Below, piece by piece: positions 11,533 to 23,174 of a DNA stretch of 64,000 bases. The notes under the pieces were generated by a model. The model was not told the origin of the DNA. It worked only from the letters and a program-made list of their open reading frames with translations, and ran no database searches. Made by a program: the position numbers and the translations under genes. The DNA is from Periconia sp. R9002 (lineage: Eukaryota; Ascomycota; Dothideomycetes; Pleosporales; Periconiaceae). Each line of letters starts with the position of its first letter. The stretch's first letter is position 1. The DNA is taken from NCBI GenBank assembly GCA_023627715.1, contig JAMAHW010000006.1, positions 62,001 to 126,000 on the forward strand, written 5' to 3'.

Positions 11533-14023
11533 ATGGCCTGTGCGTCCCGCAATCCCCATTCTCTGGATCACGGAACCACTCGAGGCGCCGTTGAAGTCTG
11601 TGGTTGGAGGCCACGCTGCATCGATACTTCGTACAGGATTATGACAGATTCAACAGACTACAAGCATTCCCCTACAGGTGAATCGGCTGGCAACCCTCCC
11701 AACGATATCAGGGTACACACAAGCGTGGGCTTGAACGCTCTTCCCTGCAGCGGTGGCACGACCACTCCAGTACCCCAAGACGGTGGTATCACAAAGGACA
11801 ATGTATCAGGAGAAGATGTGCAATACAGCTACGACCTGGAAGTCCAACAGGAAAACAGAACGGGAACCAGTCTTAATAGTTTCACCGTTCGAACTACCAA
11901 TCGTTGCAGTGGAGCACCTCTCGCTACAATTGTCGAACAAGGCTCAGTACCATCTCTCAGATGTCAAGATTCGTCCGGCGGCGGTAGCTGTTTCCCTATA
12001 TCTCGAAAAGATGAAAATGTGTCGCCGGGGCGCGACACAATCTGTGATCTTGATAGAAAACTACCCCACAGACTCGAGGAAAGAATGAGCAGTGGGCACG
12101 ATAACTTGCTCAGATCTATCATCAGTTATTCACAAACAGAGGATTACTCTAGCGAATCCGATCTGTTGGATACAGTCTCCGGATCAACATCTTTTGCAGA
12201 CCATGAGCATTGCCAGCCTGGCGCCTTGAGTCCCGTTTCTGAAAACCCGAAGTTGAATGATACATTAGCGGGTTGCGTGCAAGGGACTGTACAACACACC
12301 AAACACGGCCCTCGTCCTTTACCTCTACCCGTTCCCCCCCGAGGTCGGTCTCGGCCACCCGCCGTCGCTTCTGGTATCGGAGGTATGCTTGATCCTCACA
12401 TAATCGGTGATCCCAGGATATCCTAATCCATCAGATGTAGGCCCGAATCAAAATTCCTCCAAATTTTGCACAGACCTAAAAAAACCATCTGTGTCCATCG
12501 ATATCGTATTCACTGACCAGAATGCCTCCCTGTTGCCATCAGCTGAACCTCGGACCCAGACAAGTCACCAAGAGAGCTTGGGTATGTACCGAGAACCTTT
12601 GGCTGGAGTTCATACGCCTGGAATGCAGGTTGTACCACTTCCTGGCTCGCAAAACGTGGATGCGTGTCCTCCCCCTCCCCCTCGCCCCCGTTCTTTCCCC
12701 CACCTATCATGTCCCAGAAACGGCGGTGAAGCTGCGTCAAACATGCACCCTGTACCCCCCAAACTATGCGGATATTCGCCAGCACACGTTCTCGCCAACG
12801 CTACAAAGCTTGACAAAGATGAAGTTATGGCGTGTTCCGTTCGAAATCATCCTTCATTTCATCTGTCAGATGTGTCTCTCTTGTGTAGCAGTGATCATAT
12901 TCAGGACGCCAGTAAAAATGCAAGCTTTTGTAGCACGTTGTCTACCTCATACTCGGGCACAGTTCTTGGGATTGATCTCGATCTTGAGCACAGCTTCGAA
13001 CAATCAGCCCACCACACAGAGTCTCGAACATGGCTTGCTCCTATTGAAGAGCGTCAGAGGAACTCGCGTGGAAAGTTGGGAAACAAAGAGTGTGTGCAAG
13101 CGGTGAGTACCATACTGGGCCACGCAATAACATCTCCTGCTCTCTCTGCTCTTCTGCCTATCGCCGCTGCAGAGGGTATTGTGCGTGCGAATAGCCAGGC
13201 CCCGCGAATTTCATTCTATTCACCTTCGGGAAATCTGATAGAGGAGTACACTGGCAGTCCACTGCCTAGACGCCAATCACAGCCGAAATCGTGTTCTCCT
13301 AGCACAATCAATACCTCCTTTTCTCATATTCCAGGACCTTCGAAGGCTTTCGATGCTCTTGCGGCAACACTTGACAACTGCCCTTCCAGGACTGCAGCGG
13401 TCCAGGTGATCACGCCACTGCAATTGACCGCCCCACTCCCTTATCACTTGCGCTGCAAACAACCTCAGAGCGAAGCTGTCCATAACGCACAAACTGCTTG
13501 TATTCGCATCGATCCGGCGGTGAAGGGATGTGGCGGAATGGTTCTGGATACTCGAGTAGGCAACCAAAGTCACACAATCACATCCGTCGACGAGACCGGA
13601 TCCGGATGCTCCGTACCGTCTTTTTGTAGAAGTGAGGCGAGCAGATCTCGATCGCCCAAGCTCCCAATTTGGCATCCATCCCGAAAAGGAAGGACTCTCA
13701 AGAAACACAGGCCTTCTCAGCGTGCAAGGGATAGCTTGGGTTTGATTGCTGGGCATACGATGCGAGCTTTATTTTGCCAACCGTATGATGAAGTTGGGGA
13801 AAAAAGCATACAGATGGGATGCGGCGTCGGTTTGGGCGATCAGTGCCACAACGAGAACTCAATGCAAGCCGCATGTGAGTCACAATCGCCAAATGTTAGG
13901 ATCGTCGATGATGCCCCAGGGAAAAGATTGGGAAATAAAGCCAAGGGGAACAGGAACCCGAGGACAAGTGACAGCGGCTTCAGTACGGCGTTTGCGGTAC
14001 GACCTGGCATGGTTGGCGCGTAA
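11533..14023 (+). CDS. Long orphan Ser/Pro-rich protein
   Basis: Function is not recognised. Two overlapping ORFs join through a 52-nt intron at 12383-12434 (donor GTATGC, CTAAT branch-like element, acceptor CATCAG), giving 812 aa from the ATG at 11533 or 776 aa from the in-frame ATG at 11641. The product is hydrophilic, rich in Ser, Pro, Thr and His, and apparently disordered over most of its length. A poly-Pro stretch lies in the middle (ACPPPPPRPRSFPHL). A better ordered segment (SALLPIAAAEGIVRANSQ, then PRISFYSPSGNLIEEYTG) is the best candidate for a conserved core. A basic patch (RKGRTLKKHRPSQRARD) near the end might be a nuclear localisation signal. A second intron-like stretch at 13103-13172 is not used, because removing it creates a stop 22 codons on. 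Confidence 0.6.
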
Positions 14024-15893
14024 TCTGGCTGCATGGCACGCGCATATGCCGATGTGTGGTGCATTGTGGCTTTTTTTGGAGGATTTGCAAAGTTTTTGAG
14101 GTTCTTTTTTTTTTCAGGGACGATCGTTGCTGCAGTTCCCTCTCCAAGGGAACGGGAAGGGGAGTCTTTCAACGGGTGGAGGTGTATACCCCAACGACCC
14201 GTTCCGTGCGAATGATGAGGCGAACGGGGAAACGATTGGATGGTAATCAAAGTTGGGCCAGGGCATGTAATTTTTGGAAAAGTGAGACATGTTTACCGTT
14301 TTCTACTAGCCACTATGGATAGAAAAAGCAAACATGGTGGGTGGTGGGGAATCCTCCGAACACCTTTTTTGCTCGTTTTCCCTACCGTCCCGTCCGGGTG
14401 TCCATGCTCCCTACCTAATGCTTGCCGCGGCTATCACTGTAAATCGGACCTTGAAGGCGTACTTTTCCAGTGACAAAAATCAATTCGACATTGGCTCTGC
14501 CCACCCCACCGTGTCGCAGAGGATTTACATTGGGTTACACGAATTTGACCTCGCCGGGCGTATGCGCCGTATACCATACGCTGAAAAAAATTTGTGTGGC
14601 AGAAATCTTGAATAATAATGCTTATTTGCTCGGTCTTGGTCGGCGATTATGCCCCATTTTGTTATCGTAAACTGTATACATGTACAACTATCGGAGGAAA
14701 GGTGTACACGTGATGCGGTGTATACGTGACCTAATTTAATCGTGTAGCAATACTTGACAAGGGTGAGCAGGATCAAGATGCAGGTATGGTGAGTACCTAT
14801 TCCTGGGATTATGAACCGTGGTTACAGCATGGGATGACTAAGTTGCATGAAGATGGGAAATACGAAAAAGCAGGATGAAAGTATATGTGTGGATGGTATA
14901 GCTACATTGATAGGTACTGCTAGAAGCCGCCACATGAAACAAAACACCTCGCGAGAATTTATCGGCTTGTTTGGTCTTTTTTTATACCTGGTATTGCACT
15001 GCCACCATTGAGAAACACGACAAAAAACATCAGGCAACGTACTTACTTTACATGGTACATGGACAGACTCAAACCGCGCAAGATTCTCGTATTCTCCATC
15101 GTATAACTACACGATGCACACGCACACACACACGTATACACACACCAAACGCCCTTCTCTACACACACCCTCCCAAATAAAGTTCACCCCCTCTTCAAAT
15201 TCCCTCACGGGATGACCCGGAAACCCTGACCATTCAATTCAGCCTCCTTCCTGCCCCCAGCGAACCTTAAATCCGCCGACTCGCAAGAGAGATCGAGCCA
15301 TCATCGGACATGAGAGATCGACCCCCCGCAAAAAACTAGCTCATGCTTGTCATGATGTAAGTGTGCAAGTGTGTGTGCAGGTGTTCCCTGTCCTGAGTTC
15401 CCTCTCTTAATAGATGGATACCTGGCGGACGGTTCGGGTTCGCAAAAAAAGTTGGCGGATCGTCCGTTCGGTCTCGCTTTGGCTGTCGCTTGCATGGATG
15501 GTTGCCTGTAGGTCTGTACCCCCATATGTTATTTGTAGGGTGTGCGGGGCGCACGCGGTGGTGCATGAAAAAAACATGATGTGCGGTGTATTTTGGCCGT
15601 GTTCGTATATGTGCTTTTTGTCTTGGATGGTGAACCCTTCCGGGGTGCCGGGGCAAAGGGGGGGAGGGGATGGAGTTTGATTCGATTTGGAGTTTGGAAT
15701 TCTGGGACAGGGCTTGTGTATACACGTGTTCCCCGTGTGCTGTGAAGGGTGCTTGAGAGGTGTATATATGTATGTATTGCTATTCAGTGGATGTGAGGTT
15801 AGATTTTGGTGAAGAGGGATGTTGTACACAACTTGTATGTGTTACATGAAATCTGAAAGAAAGTAATAGATAGATGGTGAGCAGAGCAAACTT
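14024..15893. other. Intergenic between the long orphan gene and the DUF1992 gene
   Basis: Both flanking genes end here (convergent), so the interval should contain two 3' ends. It has T-rich runs (14078-14120), a CA-rich microsatellite at about 15118-15145 and G-rich simple sequence near 15655-15670. No ORF with recognisable content. Confidence 0.5.
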
Positions 15894-17633
15894 CTACGCT
15901 GTGTTCTTGTCCGTGCCCCAGACGTCTTTCCAAAATTGCTTGAACCCGTATTGCCGCTCTGTCCTTTCATCCCGCACCCTGACCTTCTCTCCAACCAGCC
16001 GATCCATTACGCCGCCACCACCTGCAAGGCTCTGACCAAATCCCTCAGTCTTCCGAACCGGCTTCGTCGCCCGATCTTTGATCGCTTCGGCCAGCTGTGG
16101 CGCAACGTCGGCATAGCACGCGTTGAGCTCGCGTGTAAGGGAGAAGTAGGGTTTCTTAGCTAGATCGGGGGCCTGCAGATTGTAGGATCGAGTTTTGGAA
16201 TTTAGGTCCTTGATCGCGAGATGGTGATAGGCCGACTCTATCTTTTCCCAGTCTGGATCGCGGAAGAGATGCGTGGCAGGGGGTGTTGTTGTAGACTCTG
16301 CGTGAAGAGGAACTTGCATGCTCTGTGCAGTAGGATTGTCAACATCGATCGAGTGGAATTGGGTGTTGTTGTCCAGTGGTGTGTGCTCTGCGATTATCTC
16401 TTCGGTAACCGTGGGATCTGAGGACGTAGTAGATTGGATCTTGAGCTCGCCGGATAAGGAGATCTGTGATATGTGGCCATCGGAATCAACAGCATTAAGT
16501 GTTTCAGTTTTCTTTTTTTGTGGATTGAACAGTAGTTCTGCCTTCGCGTACGCCTCTGCCTTCCTCATCTGCTCTTGAAGTGATCCACCTTTACTGGCAA
16601 TTATCCTCGCAGCGTGTCTCTTCCAGTCCGCGCGTAATCTACTTCTGAATTTATTTGCTGTTGCAACAAGTTCTTGTTGTTTTTCTATCCAGGGTGGGAC
16701 AATCTCTTGCTTCTGAATAATTTTATTCATGAAATATTCCGTCGTATCAAGAAATGGATTCGAAGCGTTGTAGTCGCGCTCAACCACTTTACCACGGTTA
16801 GGCAAGTTCCTGAATTGTCCTCGTGCAATGGCATCTTCTATACGCTCATTTGCAAGAGAGGCGAGTCCTTGGATTGTACCAGGGACACGGCCATGTGGCG
16901 AGAAACGGTCTTTGAGTTGCTGAAACCGTTTCTGCCTCTCCTGCTCATCTATATCTGAGTCTTTGAGACTCGAGTATAATCCACTTCTATCCCTAGCATC
17001 CGCCAAACGCACACCTGCAGCCCTCTGAGATCCTCGGCCAGTATCAATAGAGCGAGGAAGTTGAGCAGATGGGCCCGGCATACGTGCGCCTCTACCTGTT
17101 TTCAAAGGCTTGTGTGCATCGTTCAGCATGCGCAAGCTTGCATCATGTATAGATTCTGTGCCAGACCACGGTGACGCGGTGGCAATATCGCGGGTGTGGC
17201 GGCTTGCGGTCGGTGGCAATTCGATTTCTGCGTAAGCAGCTCGATTTTCAGCTCGGAAGTTTGCGGAAGCTATGCGTTCTTCGAGCTGTTTCTTCAGTTC
17301 TTCACTGAAACCAGCTGAGGATATTGTGTTTTGTGCGCTGCGGCCGCCGGTCTCGAGAGCCTCTTCACTCATATCGCGGAGACGGCGGGTCATGGCTCCT
17401 TCATCCTCGACATGTCCTTGAGATTTTTCCGGGTTCACCCCTTCATTGTAACTCTTATCGGGCCCATCTTCCCTGTTCTCATCTCTTCGCTGGTTCGCAG
17501 ATTCAGCATATCGTCGAACAGCAGCAGGCGCAATGCGGCGAACTTGGATTGAAGACGAGGCGGCGACCTTCAAACGTTTTGCTCGCAAACAGCGAGTACA
17601 TGTATAGGGAGATAAAGCGGCAGACGAGGGCAT
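15894..17633 (-). CDS. Mitochondrial DUF1992 (DnaJ homologue subfamily C member 28-like) protein
   Basis: Single-exon gene of 579 aa. The first 45 or so residues are rich in Arg, Ala and Ser with almost no acidic residues, as in a mitochondrial presequence. Residues about 255-340 match the DUF1992/DnaJC28 conserved domain: a helix with NERIEDAIARGQFRNLPNRGK, then the FLDTTEYFMNKIIQKQEIVPPW stretch. No J-domain with HPD is present, which is usual for fungal members. Around the domain lie charged, probably helical or disordered regions. The C-terminal part (LTRELNACYADVAPQLAE) is also ordered. The molecular role of the family is not established; a mitochondrial role is inferred only from the leader. 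The gene is intact. Confidence 0.85.
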   Translation of the reverse strand: MPSSAALSPYTCTRCLRAKRLKVAASSSIQVRRIAPAAVRRYAESANQRRDENREDGPDKSYNEGVNPEKSQGHVEDEGAMTRRLRDMSEEALETGGRSAQNTISSAGFSEELKKQLEERIASANFRAENRAAYAEIELPPTASRHTRDIATASPWSGTESIHDASLRMLNDAHKPLKTGRGARMPGPSAQLPRSIDTGRGSQRAAGVRLADARDRSGLYSSLKDSDIDEQERQKRFQQLKDRFSPHGRVPGTIQGLASLANERIEDAIARGQFRNLPNRGKVVERDYNASNPFLDTTEYFMNKIIQKQEIVPPWIEKQQELVATANKFRSRLRADWKRHAARIIASKGGSLQEQMRKAEAYAKAELLFNPQKKKTETLNAVDSDGHISQISLSGELKIQSTTSSDPTVTEEIIAEHTPLDNNTQFHSIDVDNPTAQSMQVPLHAESTTTPPATHLFRDPDWEKIESAYHHLAIKDLNSKTRSYNLQAPDLAKKPYFSLTRELNACYADVAPQLAEAIKDRATKPVRKTEGFGQSLAGGGGVMDRLVGEKVRVRDERTERQYGFKQFWKDVWGTDKNTA

Positions 17634-18739
17634 ATAGTAGGTCCACGCGTGGAAACAATTGAAACTAGAAGAGAAATGAGACTGCTACAGATTCCATCGA
17701 TAGAAAGGAGGGAGCAGGTCAAGTCTCCATGAAATTATGTCACTCGAGTCTCGGTAAGCTAGTAAAAGCTAAGTAATCAATATTAGACTAGTTTAGTAAG
17801 CTTACTAAGTAATATTTGCTCCCAAACTTACTTTGAACCTTGAATGTTGTTCTTTTGCTTCTATACCAATTTATATTATCTTACTATATTATTTCTAAAC
17901 TAATTCTACCAGATAGGGTCACAGGATTACGGGTTCACAACCGTTATCAATAGTTGAATGAGTTCAGTCAATGAGATCAATTGATGTGGCTCTGGCAACG
18001 ACACTTACTGTCGCCAGTCCAAACATCTATGATTTGGAGGAGAGCACCGTCAAATTTGATTGGAGCAAAGACTTCCTTGCCTTTCATAGCATCAATTCTT
18101 AACAATATTTGAAGGCAATTGATGTTGGAGAGCCAGGTATTTTGAAGGCAGGGACCGTGTGATAGCGAGACAAAGCACCACATGGCAGCTGTTGCCTCAC
18201 AAATGCCAGAGAAGTAATACATTGCGCCTACTTGTCTACTCTACTATATTGACTTGGAACGTATATCGTTCCTAGAATGCGTGTCAATTTCATATACACT
18301 ACTTAGACTAGAATACAATCATTCTAGAGGCATAAGATAGTATAATGCAACACACTCCCGAACCTCGAGCCTCCCTATTCAGGGAGATAGCAGGACTTTT
18401 CACATCAATCCGCATACATATCTAAAAATCATTCAGCGATGCGCTACAGATATACTAATATTTATTATTAACATTATTCCGTCTTAGCACGTACCTAGGT
18501 ATCCTTCAATTGCATTTCACTCCAACCTTGGGAACGGCTCTCAGTGCTTGCAGTTGTATGAGTTGAGGTGCGGCAGAATATTCTTTCGAAGAGCGGGCGA
18601 AAAGTAGGTATGAGTGAATAAGCCACTCCCACCTGAGGATTTATGCCATTTACTTAGAGTGGTAGATGGACTCTCTAGTGGTAGCACTTGAGTCTAGATT
18701 GCAGAGGAGCCCGTTCTTCTAACCCCCCATTAATTCGAT
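17634..18739. other. AT-rich interval upstream of the DUF1992 gene
   Basis: Strongly AT-rich between about 17750 and 17935 and again around 18450-18480, unlike the coding flanks. A perfect TACCTAGGTA palindrome is at 18492-18501. A minus-strand ORF of 81 codons (17977-18222) has no recognisable motif and is not called. Confidence 0.5.
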
Positions 18740-19741
18740 CTACGCCCACCAACATATACTAATCTGTATACACATTCCCCTTTTTACACAATAGGGCTTT
18801 TGAAGCTCCTTGATATTGACCCGGCGACTAAGCAATAGATACATTCTCAGCAAGTCGTATCCCCTTATTGACATAGCAACGGAAGGAGGTAGATTATCCC
18901 AAACCAAAGGCAACCGGAGCTTCCATACCATTTGATCCGAGGTCTGTCTGCGATTTGTATAAGTCATGCATGCCATTAAACTTCCTACCGCCACTGTTGG
19001 CAGAAAGCCCAGAAGCGGCAACCCCCAGAACCAAGCACAAACAAAGGACCAAATGATAACACCGATAGCCAGTGACACTCTGGCAATATGCTGGCTATAC
19101 AACAGAGGCACAGTCTGACGACCTCGAGCTGCATCTCCAACAATATCGGGGAAATCCTGCGCATGCACCGTCGTGAAAACGACCGCCCCCGTTAACGCAA
19201 TCCAACATACAGCGCGTTCCATGCTTGTATAATGCAGAGGCCCTGCAGTTATTGCTGTAACTCCCGCACTGAAACACATTAGGCCGCCGGCATTTAGCGC
19301 ATTCCTCCACCAAATGCTTTTGTTGGCTCCGTCGAGGTCGTTGTACATCCATATCAACGCGATTAAAGTATTCGTCTCGCTCGAGGCCCCTAAGAGACTA
19401 CCGATGAATAGAGCACATAGTAGGAGGACAATGAGATAGGATTGACCATCACTGGGCGTTAGTCGTCCGGATGGAAATGGCTGCCATGGCTTGTTTTTCG
19501 AATCTTCTATGATTGAACCGGGTAGGCGTTGGTTTGCGACGTTCTCGAGCAGAAGTGCTACCCAGATCCACAAGGCTGCTTTCATAACGGCTACGAAGAC
19601 ATTCACTTGGAAATGGCACTCGCTTCGTGCTCTGAATCCTTGCGTGAGAGTACTAGAGATAGCAAAGACGATTTGTGGGAAGATGACTGTTTTGATATCG
19701 CTCTTTATAAAGAGATACAGCGTGTATAGGTGGTCTTGCAT
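18740..19741 (-). CDS. UbiA-family integral membrane enzyme (prenyltransferase or UbiA-type terpene cyclase)
   Basis: 333-aa polytopic protein of the UbiA superfamily. It has the family start (HLYTLYLFIKSDIKT). The first active-site region is NQRLPGSIIEDSKNKPWQPF followed by PSGRLT. The helical MYNDLDGA..NALNAGG region comes next, and then the second Asp-rich motif HAQDFPDIVGDAARGRQT. Such motifs bind Mg2+-diphosphate of an isoprenoid substrate. The fungal subgroup with the N-Q-x-P..ED..NKPW form includes enzymes of terpenoid clusters as well as uncharacterised proteins, so transferase and cyclase activity cannot be told apart here. The last 50 codons fit the family less well; an intron of about 51 nt after WKLR (GTTGCC to AATAAG) would keep the frame. 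It lies in an AT-rich accessory island near an MFS carrier. Confidence 0.8.
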   Translation of the reverse strand: MQDHLYTLYLFIKSDIKTVIFPQIVFAISSTLTQGFRARSECHFQVNVFVAVMKAALWIWVALLLENVANQRLPGSIIEDSKNKPWQPFPSGRLTPSDGQSYLIVLLLCALFIGSLLGASSETNTLIALIWMYNDLDGANKSIWWRNALNAGGLMCFSAGVTAITAGPLHYTSMERAVCWIALTGAVVFTTVHAQDFPDIVGDAARGRQTVPLLYSQHIARVSLAIGVIIWSFVCAWFWGLPLLGFLPTVAVGSLMACMTYTNRRQTSDQMVWKLRLPLVWDNLPPSVAMSIRGYDLLRMYLLLSRRVNIKELQKPYCVKRGMCIQISICWWA

Positions 19742-21521
19742 TGTTAACTGCTAAGACTCACTATCAGTTCAATTTCCCGATCCGCAGGTGACAACTTACG
19801 CCGAGAGACATTTGTCAAATATAAGTGCTGAAACTGCCTTCGGAGTGATTTGGACACCATGCCTGACTATATGACTTCAGATTTGTATTTGAACTTGGTT
19901 ATGGCCTTCCGCTAGGGCCCCCAGCCAAGTAGCATTCATATTCCCTCATAGTTAAAACGGCCAAAGTAATTGTCGATCCCACAGTCTTTCAATGGTGCTT
20001 ACGGAAATGTAACTCTGATAAGTAGGGTATATTGGTCTACTCTAGCCCTGAGGATATGCTTCGATGGGGCGAAGATGTTCTGTTTAAGTCAAGTCTTACG
20101 TTAGATTACAATATTAATGATAAATTTGGGAGGAATGACCGATTGAAGAAGTGTTGATTTGTTTGTATCTTTTTCGTATCAGCTATTCGACGAGTCTTCC
20201 ATCCTATAGCAAAAGCCAATTTAATGTTAACTAGAAGATTACATGTCATGAAAATGAATTGAGTTTCAAAAGCACAGTCAGCTGAATGTACGCCTGCATC
20301 TATTCACGTAGCTTGCAGACGTCCATAGAGCATAGCGCTCCATAGCTACAAAATAGGAAAGTTCTCTGTAACTTTAAATAACGCGTTCCACCAACGCGCT
20401 GCAGATCGCAAGCATGCAGTCAAGCATGTGATAGAAGACGCAGCATAGTGCAGCGAGATCACATAATAATGTCGTAGTCCGACAGCTTCAATGTTCCCAC
20501 AGTTATCCTTTTGAAGGAAACACCAGCGGAATGGTACATATTGCGATGAGCCCGTTAAAAGTTACCGGCCGGCTTACTATTTCATCGCCCCACCTTAGAA
20601 ACGAGTTGTTATCCATGTCGAAGCAAAACCGCTGACAGAGACGTGAGTTCTGATTCGTGAAAAAAAAGCCTATGCCGCCAGACCTTGGCAACAAATGTAG
20701 AAACTAGTCTGCACCTCGGTTTGTACAGTCTAAATCAACAGGGCGTAAAGTTAAGACGGAGTCCAGACGTGAAAGTCGAAAAGAATAACACCAAAGAACT
20801 CTCACCAGCATCACACATTCAAACCAACTCCCTCGATAAAACTTCACGTATTCAACGTAAGCCCCGGGCATAAAAGTCAGCGTCCAGAACCCTACCTCCG
20901 ACAGAACAGCTTCTGTCATTCGCGATATCAACCCATACTTCCAAGCTCCGATGGGCCCTGGCGACATCGCCATTCCTTGTTCTGGCCACTTTCTGTTATC
21001 TCGCCATAGACCTCGACAAGATCATCGCCCATCAGGTCCCCCACCTCCAGAAAGGCAAAATCGAATGGAAGGACAGGTCGCTTCCTTTTAAAGACTTCTA
21101 CCAAATAAAACTTCCTCGACGACTTATGGAGAGGCACCACTGCCTCATTCTCCATTCATCCTATGCGTTATAGTTCACCTATTAGTTGCACATCTTACAC
21201 GAAATAACTGGAACACATAAAAATATCATCGAGACTGAGTACAACTGATTCTGGGGGGACTCAAATAGATGAATCAATACTAGTCAACTGATCAACTAGT
21301 TTTTCGTACAGTAGATAATAGGGCTTTAGGAGTATTCCAAAATGCGTACTGCAGTGAGTTAGGTACAGTTTCGACAATAAACTTGTCTACCCTTACATCT
21401 TAGGGAAGGTGAACATTAGCAAGGTATGTTCTACGACTTTACAGTGCTTCCAACATGTGAGAGGTGCTTAATGGCTACGCTGTGAGCCCTATGCATGCTA
21501 AGACGAACGCTGCACTGGCGA
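19742..21521. other. Interval between the UbiA gene and the MFS gene, possibly holding a decayed gene
   Basis: The left half (19742-20500) is AT-rich and empty. Between 20500 and 21170 there are pieces that look like exons but do not build one clean gene. On the minus strand 20973-20800 reads ..AWKYGLISRMTEAVLSEVG.. and ends at a GTGAGA donor; a second piece (about 20633-20503) follows a TCTGTCAG acceptor. On the plus strand 20930-21170 reads ..KLRWALATSPFLVLATFCYL.., a potential membrane helix. Only one strand can be right. I cannot name a family with confidence. Confidence 0.3.
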
Positions 21522-23174
21522 CTAATATTTGAAATCAATACTGCCTGCATCTTTGCGCTGATTGCACCATCTATAGTACAGTCGCATTCCGATACAGCCT
21601 ACTGATACCATTAGAAGCATAGCAAAATTGGTATCTATACAAGTTTAATTGTCTGTGTCTTGTTTTGTGTCAGGAAAACGACTTACAATGACCTGTCGGG
21701 TAACCTTTCTTTGCTTCTTCTGCCTTGTAAATCCATACTCCGACAATTTGACCAGGAGCGCCCCAGGAGATATTTAGGGCAATAGCCAGGCCGACAGCGG
21801 CCGTTGAATGCAAGTTTGACGAGAGCCAGCCTAGTAAAGGCGGGATGCAGGAAAACGCACCACAGCAAGCGACGACAAGGCAGCCGTAGCGCGAGGAGTA
21901 ACTTTCTGGCGAGAGAAGAGCAGAGGCTAAGAAGCTAATCGAGCCTATGAAGGCAAATACTGCCGAGTGCAAAGCCCTGGCATTAAAGTGGTCCGCTGAC
22001 CACGATACTAGCAATGTCACAACGTATGCCGCAGCATAAGGAGGCACGGTCATAAGTTGGGCCTCAAGTCCTCCATATCCAAGACCAGCGACGATGGATG
22101 GTGTAAACAGTGAAAGACTCGAGAAGGGGACGGAAATGCCGAAATAGATCTATCAATCGTTAGGGAAGAAGACTCCAGAATGATCATATCTCGCTCACGA
22201 TGTAATGAATCCACAATCTCCACTCGATGATTGTAGCCTTGGCCTCTTTCCAGGTTAATGAATTTCCACTTCCTTTGGATCCTTCATCGACCAGTCTTTG
22301 AGCCGCTAGTTCCTTTTCTTGCGCAGTCAACCACCTCGTTGTTTCCGGATAGTCTGGTAGGAAAAGAAACACAAATATTGAGGAGATAACGGATGGCAAT
22401 CCTTCAAGGATGAAGAGCCACCGCCAGGCTTCCATCCCCGATGTGCCATTCATATGACCCACTCCGTAAGCAATAGCACCACCGAACGCACCAGCAAGGG
22501 TTGCAGAAGCTAGAATTGCGGCTACCCGAATCGACCGCTCGTGTGCGCGGTACCAGAATGTTAGGTAGTAGACCAAGCCAGGGAAAAGCCCAGCTTCAAA
22601 CACACCGAGAAGGAAACGAACCACGGTCACTGAGGCGTATGAGTGAGTTCCTCCTAGACCCATAGTTATGGCACCCCAGCTCACTATGGAATGTGTCAAC
22701 ATCTTACAACAGAGCTGTGGCAGATTTTAATTGACTCACTCATCAAGAAGGCAATCCATCGACTCGGTCTCAGCTTCTTCAGGAAGTAGTTGGATGGGAC
22801 TTCGAAGAGCGCATATGCAATCAGGAATACCATGAGGGCAATGGTAAACTCATATGTGGTCATATGAGTAGTAGTAAGGAGGTCATCCTTAGTCGAAGCA
22901 TTCAAGACTTTGGCATTGCCGATATTCGAGCGATCAAGATAGCAGAGCAAATAGATAGCTGCCGCCAGCGGAATGATCCTAATGTCTTGTTTCCAGACAA
23001 GAGCACGCTCTTGTGCATGATCAATCGCTCTACCATCAATGGAGGCTGGGGTCTCCGATGCCTGTTTCAAAAGTCGGTCAATTGATCGTCCATGAAATGT
23101 GGGAGCAAGATATTGGAGCCAACCTCTTTAGCAGCCTCGTCATCCACAAAGGCTTGTTTGTTATCTGTGTTCAT
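21522..23174 (-). CDS. DAL5-type MFS anion transporter
   Basis: Major facilitator protein of the anion:cation symporter group (allantoate permease-like). Five exons: 23174-23124, 23061-22740, 22683-22199, 22149-21687 and 21634-21522, with introns of 62, 56, 49 and 52 nt. Joined they give 477 aa in one frame. The first intron has an unusual GTTGGC donor; without it the N-terminus runs into a stop. Family marks include DIRIIPLAAAIYLLCYLDRSNIGNAK at helix 1, RFLLGVFEAGLFPGLVYYLTFWY at helices 4-5, and FLPDYPETTRWLTAQEKELA in the central loop. The C-terminal half carries the GLGYGGLEAQLMTVPPYAAA signature region. Such carriers take up organic acids, ureides, vitamins or small peptides; the substrate here is not predictable. 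Its neighbour is a UbiA enzyme, which may point to a small metabolic cluster. Confidence 0.88.

Noticed and set aside
13103..13172. Intron-like GTGAGT...TGCAG segment in the long orphan gene
   Set aside because: Its 70 nt would shift the frame and bring a stop after 22 codons, whereas the unspliced frame stays open to 14023.
17977..18222. 81-codon minus-strand ORF
   Set aside because: AT-rich surroundings, no recognisable motif and no splice partner.
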